From: Anaeromyxobacter soli
GTDB taxonomy: Bacteria; Myxococcota; Myxococcia; Myxococcales; Anaeromyxobacteraceae
DNA length: 64,000 bases
NCBI RefSeq assembly: GCF_022808855.1
Contig: NZ_JAKZLF010000021.1
Span: forward strand, 22,553 to 86,552
Direction of reading: 5' to 3'
Positions 36,116 to 45,183 of the stretch are shown one piece after another. The position numbers were made by a program, and so were the translations under genes. Each line of letters starts with the position of its first letter. Position 1 is the first letter of the stretch. Below the pieces are notes generated by a model. It saw only the letters and a program-made list of their open reading frames with translations. It was not told the origin of the DNA and did no database searches.

Positions 36116-36669
36116 GGTGGGGTCTCCGGGTGGATGAGGGTGAGGGGGCCGGGGCGGAGGCGCAGGACGCACCCGAGGGTCGCGAGATAGATGCGGTCGG
36201 CGTCGCGGGCGAGCCGCTGGTGAGCGCGGCCGGCCGCGTCGCGGAACGCGCGCCCGAGGGCGCTCTCCGGCACGACGCCCATGCCCACCTCGTTCGTGAC
36301 GAGCACCGCGTGCACGCGGCGGCGCGCCAGCACCCCGGCGACGGCCTCGACCTGCGCCGCGACGGCGGCGGCGCCGTCGCCGCGCAGGAGCAGGTTGGAG
36401 ATCCAGAGCGTGAGGCAGTCGACGACGACCACGTCGGCGTCGGCGCGCTCGAGCGCGCCCGCGAGGTCGAGCGGCTCCTCCACCGTGAGGAACGCGCCGC
36501 CGCGCTCCGCGTGGTGCGCGGCGATCCGCTCCTCCATCTCGCGATCGAACGCCTGCGCGGTCGCCACGAAGACCCGGCGAGCGCCGAGCCCGCGCGCGAG
36601 GTGAAGCGCGAACGCGCTCTTCCCGGAGCGGACCCCACCACCCACGAGGACGATCTCCGCCGCGCTCAT
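36112..36669 (-). CDS. cobU: Adenosylcobinamide kinase/guanylyltransferase CobU
   Basis: A 185-residue bifunctional P-loop enzyme: GGGVRSGKSAFA (residues ~10-21) and the conserved VATAQAFDREMEERIAAHHAERG, with the GMP-accepting His in that segment. VVDCLTLWISNLLL and VTNEVGMGVVPE also match. It phosphorylates adenosylcobinamide and then transfers GMP. ATG 36669 overlaps the cbiZ stop. Confidence 0.95.
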   Translation of the reverse strand: MSAAEIVLVGGGVRSGKSAFALHLARGLGARRVFVATAQAFDREMEERIAAHHAERGGAFLTVEEPLDLAGALERADADVVVVDCLTLWISNLLLRGDGAAAVAAQVEAVAGVLARRRVHAVLVTNEVGMGVVPESALGRAFRDAAGRAHQRLARDADRIYLATLGCVLRLRPGPLTLIHPETPP

Positions 36670-37340
36670 CGAGCCCGCTCCGAGAGCCACGCCGCCGCGC
36701 CGCGCGCCACCGCGTCGTGCACCGCCGCGCCGACCACGTAGCCGAGCGCCGTGTGCTTCCCGGCGTACCGCGCCCCGTTCGGCCGCTCCGGAGCGGCGAT
36801 CACGATGCAGTCGGTGCCGGTGCCGCTCGCAGGCGCGCCGCTCATCTGGCTCGCGACGCCCGCCTCGCGCACCGCGAGCGTGCGCGCCTCGGCGGCGAGG
36901 GAGAGCGCCTCCAGCAGCGCCTCCTCGGAGAGCGGCACTCCGACCTGACACAGCACGTTGATCGTCCCGATGCGCCCGGAGGGACCGGGAGGGTCGCCGG
37001 CGCGGAGCGCGTTCCCGAGCCCCACCGTGGCCACGCACCGCGCCGCGACCTCGCCCGCGCGCCGCTCACAGACGACGTGCCGCGAGAGCGCCGCGCTGGT
37101 GAGGAGGCCGACCGCGTCGGCGAGGTCCGCCTCGGCGAGCTGCGTGGAGAGGAACCGCGCGGCATCCACGGGCGGCCGCAGCTCCCCGTCGTGCACCTCG
37201 CGCCAGGCGACCGCGCTCGCGATCCGGCGCCCGCCGTTCACGATCGCCCAGGAGAGGACCGCGTGCGGCCCAGGAAGGCGGACCACGAGCCAGCGACCGT
37301 CGAGCGCCGGGGCGCCGGCCCGCGCGAGGACGGCGGTCAT
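36666..37340 (-). CDS. cbiZ: Adenosylcobinamide amidohydrolase CbiZ
   Basis: A 224-residue protein matching CbiZ. It has SWAIVNGGRR near residue 30, LLTSAALSRHVV, VGLGNALRAGD, GTINVLCQ and the late GTGTDCIVIAAP and YAGKHTALG. CbiZ cleaves the aminopropanol arm off adenosylcobinamide to regenerate cobyric acid, a salvage route first known in archaea. It lies between cbiA and cobU, overlapping both by 4 nt. Its coexistence with CobU gives two routes for scavenged cobinamide. Confidence 0.92.
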   Translation of the reverse strand: MTAVLARAGAPALDGRWLVVRLPGPHAVLSWAIVNGGRRIASAVAWREVHDGELRPPVDAARFLSTQLAEADLADAVGLLTSAALSRHVVCERRAGEVAARCVATVGLGNALRAGDPPGPSGRIGTINVLCQVGVPLSEEALLEALSLAAEARTLAVREAGVASQMSGAPASGTGTDCIVIAAPERPNGARYAGKHTALGYVVGAAVHDAVARGAAAWLSERAR

Positions 37341-38722
37341 CGCGCGCCCCCCCGCGTCGCGGCGCAGGCGCCGACGAGCGCCTCCGCCACGGCCGGGCAC
37401 GACGCCCAATGCGCGTGGACGTACGAGGCGAGGACGTTGGGTGCCGGCGCGTAGCCCTCCAGGAGCGGCTCGCCGCGGCGGCGCGCGACGGCGTAGACCC
37501 GCGGCACGGCGTCGGGCACCCCCGCGAGCTCGGAGTAGCGGAACTGGTGACCGCGGAAGCGCGCGCCGGCGGGGCCCGCGAGCGACGGCGCGCGCGTGGT
37601 CACCTCGACGTAGCCGAGCGCCTGGAGCCGCTCGTGCACGATGGCGGTCCCCGGGAGGAGCCCGACGCCCGCGTGCACGCGCCCGTCGCGGGTCCTGATC
37701 GCGGCGGCGAGCGCCATCAGCCCGCCGCACTCTGCGTACACGGGCCGGCCGGACGCCGCCAGCGCGCGGACGTCGCGGAGCATCCCGACGTTCGCGGCGA
37801 GCGCGGGCGCGTGCTCCTCGGGGTAGCCGCCGCCCAGGTACAGCCCGTCGACGTCCGGGAGACCCGCGTCGTGGAGCGGCGAGAAGCGGACGAGCGTCGC
37901 GCCGAGCGCCTCGAGGCGGGCGAGGTTGTCCTCGTAGTAGAAGTGAAACGCCTCGTCGTGCGCGACCCCGATCCGGCAGCGCGACGCCACCCGCGGGCTC
38001 GGCGCCGGGTCCGGCAGCGCGAGCGGCGGGGCCGCCCGGGCGGCTGCGAGCAGCGCGTCGACATCGAGCCACTCCTCCGCGAGCCGCGCCCAGGCGGCGA
38101 CGCGGTCGTCGGGGAGCACCCGGCGCGACGCGGTGACGAGCCCGAGGTGGCGCTCCGGGAACGCGAGGTCCGCGCGGGCGGGGAGGCCGCCCACGACCGG
38201 CGGCGCCGCGACGGCCTCGCGCAAGAGCTCGAGATGCCCGCGGCTCCCCACGCGGTTGCACACGAGCGCCGCGACCCGGAGCCGCGGATCGAAGCCGGCG
38301 AGGCCGCCGGCGACCGCGGCCGCCGTCCGCGCCATCCCGGAGGCGTCGAGCACGATCGCGACGGGCGCCTCCAGCCACCGGGCGATCTCCGCGGTCGAGC
38401 CCGCGTCGGAGGCGGGCGACGCGCCGTCGTGGAGCCCCATGACCCCCTCGACGATCGCCACGTCCGCGCCGCGCACGGCGCTGGCGAACGTGGCCAGCAC
38501 CCCGTCCCGCCCCATCATCCAGCCGTCGAGGTTGTGGGAGGGCGCGCCCGCCGCGCGCGCGTGGTAGCCCAGGTCGAGGTAGTCCGGGCCGCACTTGAAC
38601 GCGGCGACGCGCAGCCCGCGGCCGCGCAGCGCGGCGAGGAGCGCGACCGCGAGCGTGGTCTTGCCGGAGCCGCTCGACGCCGCTCCGAGGACGAGCCGCG
38701 GGATCTCGAAGGGCGCCGTCAT
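37337..38722 (-). CDS. cbiA: Cobyrinate a,c-diamide synthase CbiA
   Basis: A 461-residue amidotransferase. The N-terminal ATPase has LGAASSGSGKTTLA and FKCGPDYLDLGYH. The C-terminal amidase has the nucleophile Cys in VYAECGGLMALA and EGYAPAPNVLASYVHAHW. It amidates cobyrinic acid at the a and c side chains with glutamine. The ATG overlaps the cobO stop by one base (TGATG). Confidence 0.94.
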   Translation of the reverse strand: MTAPFEIPRLVLGAASSGSGKTTLAVALLAALRGRGLRVAAFKCGPDYLDLGYHARAAGAPSHNLDGWMMGRDGVLATFASAVRGADVAIVEGVMGLHDGASPASDAGSTAEIARWLEAPVAIVLDASGMARTAAAVAGGLAGFDPRLRVAALVCNRVGSRGHLELLREAVAAPPVVGGLPARADLAFPERHLGLVTASRRVLPDDRVAAWARLAEEWLDVDALLAAARAAPPLALPDPAPSPRVASRCRIGVAHDEAFHFYYEDNLARLEALGATLVRFSPLHDAGLPDVDGLYLGGGYPEEHAPALAANVGMLRDVRALAASGRPVYAECGGLMALAAAIRTRDGRVHAGVGLLPGTAIVHERLQALGYVEVTTRAPSLAGPAGARFRGHQFRYSELAGVPDAVPRVYAVARRRGEPLLEGYAPAPNVLASYVHAHWASCPAVAEALVGACAATRGGAR

Positions 38723-39249
38723 CAGAAGTCCACCCCGGCGATCGCCCTCACGCCCCGCGCGAAGGGGTGCTTCACCGCCCGCATCTCGGTCACCAGGTCC
38801 GCCGCGTCCACGAGCGACGACGGCGCGTCGCGGCCGGTCACGACGACCGTCGTCTCGACCGGGCGCGCCGCCATCGCCGCGAGGACCTCGTCGCAGCTCA
38901 CGTACCCGTGGTTCAAGACGTGCGTGAGCTCGTCGAGGACGACGATCCGGTGCCGGCCCGCCGCGACGAGCTCCCGCGCCCGCGCCCATGCAGCCCGCGC
39001 GGCGCGCGCGTGCACCTCCGGGTCGTCTCCCTTCCAGGTGAACCCCTCGCCGAGCGTGAGGAGCTCGAGCCCAGGGAGCCGCTCCGCGAGGAGCCGCTCG
39101 CCCGTCTTCCAGCGGCCCTTCACGAACTGCAAGACCACGACGGGCAGCCTTCGGCCCAGCGCGCGGAAGGCCATCCCGAGCGCGGCGGTGGTCTTGCCCT
39201 TCCCGTCGCCGGTGTAGACGACGAGGATCCCGCGGGTCGCGCCGGTCAC
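38722..39249 (-). CDS. cobO: Corrinoid adenosyltransferase CobO/BtuR
   Basis: A 175-residue protein with the P-loop TGDGKGKTTAALG (residues ~13-25), VVLQFVKG, and VLDELTHVLNHGYV. It transfers adenosyl from ATP to cob(I)alamin-type corrinoids. It starts at GTG 39249, overlapping the previous stop in GTGA. The length is typical of CobA/CobO. Confidence 0.94.
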   Translation of the reverse strand: MTGATRGILVVYTGDGKGKTTAALGMAFRALGRRLPVVVLQFVKGRWKTGERLLAERLPGLELLTLGEGFTWKGDDPEVHARAARAAWARARELVAAGRHRIVVLDELTHVLNHGYVSCDEVLAAMAARPVETTVVVTGRDAPSSLVDAADLVTEMRAVKHPFARGVRAIAGVDF

Positions 39250-40574
39250 GCGGCCTCCCCGGCGGACACGAGCGCGAGGAGCCGCTCCCGGATCGTCACC
39301 ACCTCGCCCACGACGACGAGCGCGGGCGCACCCCCGCCGCGCAGGCCGACGCGCGCCGCGAGGTCGGCGAGCGTCCCCACCACCACCTCCTGCTCCGGCC
39401 ACGTCGCCGCCGAGATCCAGGCGGCCGGCGTGGTCGCGGGGCGGCCGCTCTCGACGAGACGCGCGAGGTTCGGGCCCAGCGAGCGCGAGGCCATGTACAG
39501 CACGAGCGTTCCGCTCCCGGCGAGCCTCCTCCAGTCCGTCCGCGCGGGCGCCTCCGAGCGGGTGAGGTCGTGGCCGGTCGCGAAGGTCACGTCCGAGCTG
39601 ACCTCCCGGTGCGTGAGGGGGATCCGCGCCGCGGCGGCGGCACCGAGCGCGGCGGACACGCCGGGGACGACCTCGAACGGCACCCCCGCCGCCGCGAGCT
39701 CCTCGGCCTCCTCGCCCCCGCGGCCGAACACGAAGGGATCGCCTGCCTTGAGCCGCACGACGCGCTTCCCCGCACGAGCGCGCTCGAGGATGTCCGGGTG
39801 GAGCCGCAGCGGCCCCCGGGTGCGCCCGTGACACCGGCGGCCGACCGGGAGGCGCTCCGCGCCGGGCGGCGCGAGCGCGAGGAGCGCCCGAGGCACGAGC
39901 TCGTCGTACGCCACGACGTCCGCCGCACGGAGGAGCTCCCGCGCGCGAACGGTGAGGAGGCCGGGATCGCCTGGGCCGGCGCCGACGAGATCGACGCGCC
40001 CACCGCGCGGACGCTCGCGCCCGACCACCGCGCACGCCCACTCGAGCCGCGCTGCGGGGGTGTCGAGCCCGGGGGGCAGGTGATGCACGCGCGCGGGCAC
40101 GGCGTGGGCCCTCAAGAGCCCCTCGAGCACGAGCTGGTATCGCAGCTCGACATACGGCTCCGCCGACCGGACCCCGTCGCGCTCGTACGGGATAACGCCC
40201 CAGGGCAGGACCAGGATCGCGGCATACGAGGCGGCGTGCGCGGCCGACGCCTCGAGGAGCGCCCCGGTCCCGGGGTCGCCCGTCGAGGCGCAGCCGTGGT
40301 GGAGCGCGTAGGCGGCGAGGTCCAGGCTGCAGTTGTCGGCCACGAACTCCGTGTGGGCGCCCTCGGCGGCCACCCGCTGCCGCCAGAGCTCCTGGAGGAC
40401 CGCCCTCGCCTCGCCGGGCGCGAGCCCTGGGAGCGGATGCCCGCCCCCGTCGATCCAGGCGCGAGTCTCCTCGGGCACGACGGAGAGCCCGAGCCGCGCC
40501 GCGAGCGCGCGCGCCAGCGTCGTCTTGCCGGAGCCGGCCGAGCCGGTGACCGCGATGCGGAGCGGCGCGCTCAT
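39246..40574 (-). CDS. cobA: Fusion: NadR-like AAA ATPase/kinase domain + uroporphyrinogen-III C-methyltransferase
   Basis: A 442-residue two-domain protein. Residues 1-~188 form an AAA_28/NadR-like P-loop domain (Walker A GSAGSGKTT at 11-19, ADNCSLDLAAYAL, ILVLPWGVIPYERDGVR). Residues ~191-442 are a full SUMT: VDLVGAGPGDPGLLT, YDELV, RLKAGDPFVFGRGGEEAEEL, VPGVSAALG and the ending GEVV. SUMT makes precorrin-2 (sirohydrochlorin precursor) by two SAM-dependent methylations. The role of the ATPase is unknown; it could be a nucleoside kinase or a regulatory NTPase. It is fully in frame, with GTGA and ATGA overlaps on both sides. Confidence 0.85.
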   Translation of the reverse strand: MSAPLRIAVTGSAGSGKTTLARALAARLGLSVVPEETRAWIDGGGHPLPGLAPGEARAVLQELWRQRVAAEGAHTEFVADNCSLDLAAYALHHGCASTGDPGTGALLEASAAHAASYAAILVLPWGVIPYERDGVRSAEPYVELRYQLVLEGLLRAHAVPARVHHLPPGLDTPAARLEWACAVVGRERPRGGRVDLVGAGPGDPGLLTVRARELLRAADVVAYDELVPRALLALAPPGAERLPVGRRCHGRTRGPLRLHPDILERARAGKRVVRLKAGDPFVFGRGGEEAEELAAAGVPFEVVPGVSAALGAAAAARIPLTHREVSSDVTFATGHDLTRSEAPARTDWRRLAGSGTLVLYMASRSLGPNLARLVESGRPATTPAAWISAATWPEQEVVVGTLADLAARVGLRGGGAPALVVVGEVVTIRERLLALVSAGEAA

Positions 40575-41341
40575 CCCTCTCCCTCCGTGCGCGCCGCGCG
40601 GAACGCGTGGCCGAACTCCGGCGCGTAGAGCCGCGAGGCCGGGAAGCCCTCGGCATCGAGCGCGGGGCCGACCAGCACCATCGCGGTCGCGTCGATGCCC
40701 TCCGCGCGAGCGAGCGCCGCGAGGTCCCCCAGGCGGCCGCGGATGACCCGCTCGTCCGGCCAGCTCGCGCGGTGAACGATGGCGGCGGGGCAGTCCCGGC
40801 CGTACGCCGGAGCGAGCGCGGCGACCGCCTCGTCGAGGCGCCGCGCGGAGAGGAACAGCGCGAGCGTCGCCCGGTGACTCGCGAGCGACGCGAGGTCCTG
40901 CCCCTCCGGCACGGGCGTCCGGCCGGCGGCGCGGGCGAGGATCACCGTCTGCGAGACGCCGGGCACGGTGAGCTCGCGGCGAAGCGCGGCGGCGGCGGCA
41001 GTGAAGGACGATACGCCCGGGACGACCTCGTACGGGATCCCGAGCGCGTCGAGCCGGCGCATCTGCTCGGCGGTCGACCCGAACAGGAGCGGGTCGCCGG
41101 TGTGCACCCGCGCGACGTCCTCGCCGCGCCCGTGCGCCTCGCGCATCTCCGCGAGGATCTCGTCCAGGGTCATGCCCGCCGAGTCGAGGACGCGCGCGTC
41201 CGGGCGGGCGCGCGCCACGACCACGCGCGGGACGAGAGAGCCCGCGAAGATCACCACCGGGCAGCGGGCGATCAGGTCCGCGCCGCGGACGGTGACGAGG
41301 TCGGGCGCGCCCGGACCCGCGCCCACGAAGTGCACCGTCAT
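40571..41341 (-). CDS. cbiF: Cobalt-precorrin-4 C11-methyltransferase CbiF/CobM
   Basis: A 256-residue member of the tetrapyrrole methyltransferase family: VHFVGAGPGAPDLVTVRGADLI, FAGSLVP, VHTGDPLLFGS, EVVPGVSSFTAAAAALRRELTVP. The last block is specific to C11 enzymes. It methylates C11 of the ring. ATG 41341 overlaps the cbiH stop. The C-terminal LYAPEFGHAFR is family-typical. Confidence 0.93.
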   Translation of the reverse strand: MTVHFVGAGPGAPDLVTVRGADLIARCPVVIFAGSLVPRVVVARARPDARVLDSAGMTLDEILAEMREAHGRGEDVARVHTGDPLLFGSTAEQMRRLDALGIPYEVVPGVSSFTAAAAALRRELTVPGVSQTVILARAAGRTPVPEGQDLASLASHRATLALFLSARRLDEAVAALAPAYGRDCPAAIVHRASWPDERVIRGRLGDLAALARAEGIDATAMVLVGPALDAEGFPASRLYAPEFGHAFRAARTEGEG

Positions 41342-42132
41342 CGCGACTCCTCGGCGGAGAGCCCCGCCCCCGCCCGGCCGTACTTCTCCGCGTAACCGCG
41401 GGGCGTGACGAGGAGCCCCTCGAACGCGAAGCTCCGGCTCGACCCCACGATCACGGTGGTGGTCATGCCGATCTCCTCGTCGAGCAGCCGCTCGAGCGTG
41501 GTGACGACCGCGCGCTGCCCGCCGCGGAAGGCGTCCGTCACCACCGCCGCCGGGGTCGCCAGGCCGCGGTGACGCACGAGCAGCGCGTGGGCCTCCGCGA
41601 GTGGGCGGCGACGACGGGTGCTCGCCGGGTTGTAGAGCCCGATCACGAAGTCGGCGGCGGCCGCCGCCTCCAGCCGCCGCGCGATCACCTCCCACGGCGT
41701 GAGGAGGTCCGAGAGGGAGATCGCGCAGAAGTCGTGGCCGAGCGGCGCGCCCACGAGCGCCGCGCAGGAGCCGAGCGCGGTGACGCCCGGGACGATGGTC
41801 ACGGCCGGCGCGTCGCCGGGCCGCCAGCCCGCGTCCCGCAGGATCTCGAGGACCAGGCTCGCCATCCCGTACACGCCGGGGTGGCCCGAGGACACGAGCG
41901 CCACGCGCCGCCCCGCCCGCGCGCGCGCGATCGCCTCGCGCGCCCGCTCCGTCTCACCGGTCATCCGGCCGGCGACGATCTCCTTTCCGGCGAGGAGCGG
42001 CGCGGCGAGATCGAGGTAGGTCCGGTAGCCGAGGACGACCTCGGCCTCCTCGACGGCGGTGCGCGCCGCCGGGGTCAGCTGGTCGAGCGCCCCGGGCCCG
42101 AGCCCCACGATCGACAGCGATCCCATGCCCAT
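41338..42132 (-). CDS. cbiH: Cobalt-precorrin-3 C17-methyltransferase CbiH/CobJ
   Basis: A 264-residue tetrapyrrole methylase. It has LSIVGLGPGALDQLTPAAR, VLGYRTYLDL, VSSGHPGVYGMASL, LGHDFCAISLSDLLTPWEVI and NPASTRRRRPL, the hallmark series of CbiH/CobJ, which contracts the ring while methylating C17. ATG 42132 shares a base with the cbiG stop (TGATG) and has GGAGGAG five bases upstream. A second ATG two codons later is less well placed. Confidence 0.93.
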   Translation of the reverse strand: MGMGSLSIVGLGPGALDQLTPAARTAVEEAEVVLGYRTYLDLAAPLLAGKEIVAGRMTGETERAREAIARARAGRRVALVSSGHPGVYGMASLVLEILRDAGWRPGDAPAVTIVPGVTALGSCAALVGAPLGHDFCAISLSDLLTPWEVIARRLEAAAAADFVIGLYNPASTRRRRPLAEAHALLVRHRGLATPAAVVTDAFRGGQRAVVTTLERLLDEEIGMTTTVIVGSSRSFAFEGLLVTPRGYAEKYGRAGAGLSAEESR

Positions 42133-43229
42133 CACGTCTCCTCCCGCGCGGCGCGCGCGACCGCCACCGTCACCGATTGGCCCTCGTCCGCGTCCCGCCG
42201 CACCTGCTTCGGGACGAGCAGCCGCGCGGCGCGCGCCGCGAGGAGCGCGGCTGGCTCGGCGACGGCCCGCGTCCCGACATGCCTCCGGACGACCTCCGAC
42301 GGCCGCTCGATCCCGACGGCCGCCTCGAGCGCGGCGGCGTCGAAGAGGCGCAGCGGACACCCGAGCCGCGCCGCCAGCGCGACGATCCCCGCCTCGTCCC
42401 GCTTCAGGTCGATCGTGCCCACCGCACCGATCGACGCGGGCGCGAGCCCGTGCGCCTCGAGGACGTCGCGCACCGCGCGCCACACGGCGTCCGCCGACGC
42501 GCCGCGATCGCAGCCCACGCCCACCGAGAGCGTGCGCGGGCGCCAGAGCACCGCCCTCGCGAGCACCGCCTCGTCGCGGATGACGCGGTCGGTGATCGCG
42601 ACGATGGCCGCCCACCGCGCCGCGTCGGCGCCGTCGAGCGACGGCGCGACCGCGATGTTCGCGGGGAGCGGCGCGCCCGCGGGCCACCACGCGCCTCCGC
42701 CCGCCTCGTCCACCACGAGCACCGGCGCCCCGTTCACCAACGCCGCCGCTGCCCGGGTGGCGTTGCCGCGCGGATCCTCCAGGGTCCAGCCGAGCTCCCG
42801 CCCGAGCAGATCGACGCGCAGCGTGCCCCGCGCGTCCGAGGCCGTGGTCACCACCGGCGCGGCGCCGACGGCGTGGGCGACCTCCGTTGCGAGCGCGTTG
42901 GCGCCGCCCGCATGCCCGGAGAGGAGCGCCACCGCGAAGCGGCCCGCCTCGTCGAGGCACACCACCGCGGGATCCGTCCACTTGCTCGCGACGAGCGGCG
43001 CCACGAGGCGAACCGTCGCGCCGACCGCGAGCACGAACACGTGACCGTCGTATTCGGCGAAGGCACGGGCCACCGCCGAGCGCATGGGCAGCGGGAACGT
43101 GCGCGCGCCCGGCGCCGCCGACGCGACCGGCTCCGCGACGAGCAGCTCCCCGCCGAGCGCGCCGGCGACGCGCGCGCCCAGCGCCGCGCCGCCGCGAGTG
43201 ACGGCATGGACGGCGAGGCGCCGGGTCAC
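42132..43229 (-). CDS. cbiG: Cobalt-precorrin-5A hydrolase CbiG
   Basis: A 365-residue protein with the CbiG N-terminal domain (HVFVLAVGATVRLVAPLVASKWTDPAVVCLDE..., LLSGHAGGANALA), a middle region and the C-terminal domain (LSVGVGCDRGASADAVWRAV). It opens the delta-lactone and releases acetaldehyde in the anaerobic pathway, so its presence marks that route. GTG 43229 overlaps the cbiL stop in GTGA. Confidence 0.92.
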   Translation of the reverse strand: MTRRLAVHAVTRGGAALGARVAGALGGELLVAEPVASAAPGARTFPLPMRSAVARAFAEYDGHVFVLAVGATVRLVAPLVASKWTDPAVVCLDEAGRFAVALLSGHAGGANALATEVAHAVGAAPVVTTASDARGTLRVDLLGRELGWTLEDPRGNATRAAAALVNGAPVLVVDEAGGGAWWPAGAPLPANIAVAPSLDGADAARWAAIVAITDRVIRDEAVLARAVLWRPRTLSVGVGCDRGASADAVWRAVRDVLEAHGLAPASIGAVGTIDLKRDEAGIVALAARLGCPLRLFDAAALEAAVGIERPSEVVRRHVGTRAVAEPAALLAARAARLLVPKQVRRDADEGQSVTVAVARAAREET

Positions 43230-43942
43230 GCGCCCTCCCCCGCCCGCGTCCGCACGAGCACCGTGGTGAAGTAGCCGTGCGGGAGCGCGTCCATGTCCGC
43301 GAGCGGCGCGACCCGCTCGCCGGGCCTCGACGCCTCGGCCACGACCCACGCCCGCTCCGCGCACCCCGCGCGCGACAGCGCGACGCGGAGCTCGGGGAGG
43401 TGCCGCCCCGCCTTGAGCAGGAGCAGCGTCTCGAAGTCGCGCGCGAGCCGGGGGAGGTCCTCGAGCGCGCGGGACGCGGGGAGCACCGCGACCCGGTCGT
43501 CGCCGTCGGCGAGCGGAACGCGGGCGGCGGCGGCGACCGCCGTGATGGACGAGACGCCGGGGACCACCTCGACGCGCGCGCCGAGGCCGGTCGCGGCGTC
43601 GAGCACGTCGAGGAACGTGCTGTACAGGAGCGGGTCACCCTCGGTGACGAACGCGACATCGCGCCCCGCCACGAGCCGGGCGCGGACGGCGCCCGTGGCG
43701 GCATCGCGCGCGGCGCGCCGGGCGATGGGGTCGCGGGTCATCGGGAAGGTGAGCGGGAGCGTCTCCTGTCCCGGCACCTCGCCCGTCGCCTCGCGCGCGG
43801 TGCGGAGCGCGAGCGATGCGCCGCCTTCGGAGGGCCGGGGGGCGGCCAGCACCGCCGCCCGGCGAAGCACCGCGACCGCGCGCAGGGTGAGGAGGTCGGG
43901 GGCGCCCGGACCGACGCCGACGCCGTACAGGGTCGCGCTCAA
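43226..43942 (-). CDS. cbiL: Cobalt-precorrin-2 C20-methyltransferase CbiL/CobI
   Basis: A 238-residue methylase: LYGVGVGPGAPDLLTLRAV, LTFPMTRD, VTEGDPLLYSTFLDVL, VEVVPGVSSITAVAAAARVPL. It adds the C20 methyl. The start is a TTG at 43942 that overlaps the cbiET stop (TTGA), with GGAG five bases before it. No ATG or GTG lies between the upstream stop region and the first motif. Confidence 0.92.
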   Translation of the reverse strand: MSATLYGVGVGPGAPDLLTLRAVAVLRRAAVLAAPRPSEGGASLALRTAREATGEVPGQETLPLTFPMTRDPIARRAARDAATGAVRARLVAGRDVAFVTEGDPLLYSTFLDVLDAATGLGARVEVVPGVSSITAVAAAARVPLADGDDRVAVLPASRALEDLPRLARDFETLLLLKAGRHLPELRVALSRAGCAERAWVVAEASRPGERVAPLADMDALPHGYFTTVLVRTRAGEGA

Positions 43943-45183
43943 GCTGGCTCCAAGGGGATGCTCCCGGCCACGAGGAACACCGGCGAGAGCGGACCGAGCC
44001 GCGTGCGCCCAGCGAGCGGCGCGCCGCGCGCGACCGAGACCGCCGTCACCTCGGGTGCGATCCCGGCGCCCGCCAGCGCTCGGCGCGCGTCCTCGAGCGT
44101 CTCGAGCGTCACCGCGGCGATCACGACCCGGCCGCCTGGGCGGAGCCGGGCGAGCGTGGCCGCGGCGATGGCCGGGAGCCCGCGCCCGCCGCCCCCCACG
44201 AAGACCGCGTCCGGGGCCGCGAGCCCGTCGAGCGCCGCCGGCGCCGCCCCCTCCACCACCGCGACGTGATCCATCCCGTGACGGCGAGCGTTCGCGCGGC
44301 AGTGCGCGGCCGACTCCGGGTCGCGCTCGATCGCGAACACCCGCCCCTCCGGAGCGAGCGACGCCGCCTCGATGGCGATCGAGCCAGATCCCGCGCCGAC
44401 GTCCCACACCACCGCGTCGGGCCGGAGCGCGAGCGCCGCGAGCGCGAGCGCTCTCACCTCGCGCTTCGTCACGAGGCCGGTGCGCGGGCGGCGCATGTCG
44501 AGCGCGTCCTCCGGGAGGAACGGCAGCGCTGGGGGCGGGCGCCACGCCGGGTCCGTCCGGGCGAGCAGCAGCACGGCCAGGGCGCCGACGTCCTCGCAGG
44601 CGGCCGCGTCTTCGAGCGAGGCCAACCGGCGGACCCGCTCGCCCGGTCCGCCCAGGTCCTCGCAGATCCACGCGGCGAGCCCGCGCTCGCCGTACCGGAG
44701 GAGGTGGCGCGCGACCGCGGCGGGGGTCGCGGCGCCCCCCGTGAGGAGCGCCGCCTTGCGCGCGCGACGCACGCGCGCCGCGACTCCGGCGAGGGGCCGG
44801 CCGTGCACCGACAGGATCGCGGCGTCGTCCCAGGCGAGCCCGGCGCGCGCGAAGGCCCACTGCACCGAGCTCGGGTGGGGCAGGATCTCGACATGCTCCG
44901 CGCCGAGCCGGTCGACGAGTCGCGCGCCGACGCCGAAGAGGAGCGGGTCGCCCGAGGCGAGGACGCACACGGCGTGCTCGTCGGCGAGCGCCGCGATGCG
45001 CTCCACGGCGTGAGCGAGCTCCTTTCCGAGCACCACGCGCTCGCCGCGGAACTGTGGAAACGCGGCGAGGTGCCGCTCGCCGCCCGCGAGCACGTCCGCG
45101 ACGGCGACCGCACCGACCGCGCGGCTCGAGAGTCCCGCGCAGCCATCGGCGCCGATGCCGACTACCGTGACCGGACGCCTCAC
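43939..45183 (-). CDS. cbiET: Fused cobalt-precorrin-7 C5-methyltransferase / C15-methyltransferase-decarboxylase CbiET
   Basis: A 414-residue fusion as in CobL. The N-terminal CbiE domain (~1-200: VTVVGIGADGCAGLS, VLASGDPLLFGVG, ILPHPSSVQWAFAR) methylates C5. The C-terminal CbiT domain (~230-410: VTKREVRALALAAL, VWDVGAGSGSIAIEAA, FVGGGGRGLP) methylates C15 and decarboxylates the acetate at C12. GTG 45183 overlaps cbiC in GTGA. Confidence 0.93.
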   Translation of the reverse strand: MRRPVTVVGIGADGCAGLSSRAVGAVAVADVLAGGERHLAAFPQFRGERVVLGKELAHAVERIAALADEHAVCVLASGDPLLFGVGARLVDRLGAEHVEILPHPSSVQWAFARAGLAWDDAAILSVHGRPLAGVAARVRRARKAALLTGGAATPAAVARHLLRYGERGLAAWICEDLGGPGERVRRLASLEDAAACEDVGALAVLLLARTDPAWRPPPALPFLPEDALDMRRPRTGLVTKREVRALALAALALRPDAVVWDVGAGSGSIAIEAASLAPEGRVFAIERDPESAAHCRANARRHGMDHVAVVEGAAPAALDGLAAPDAVFVGGGGRGLPAIAAATLARLRPGGRVVIAAVTLETLEDARRALAGAGIAPEVTAVSVARGAPLAGRTRLGPLSPVFLVAGSIPLEPA

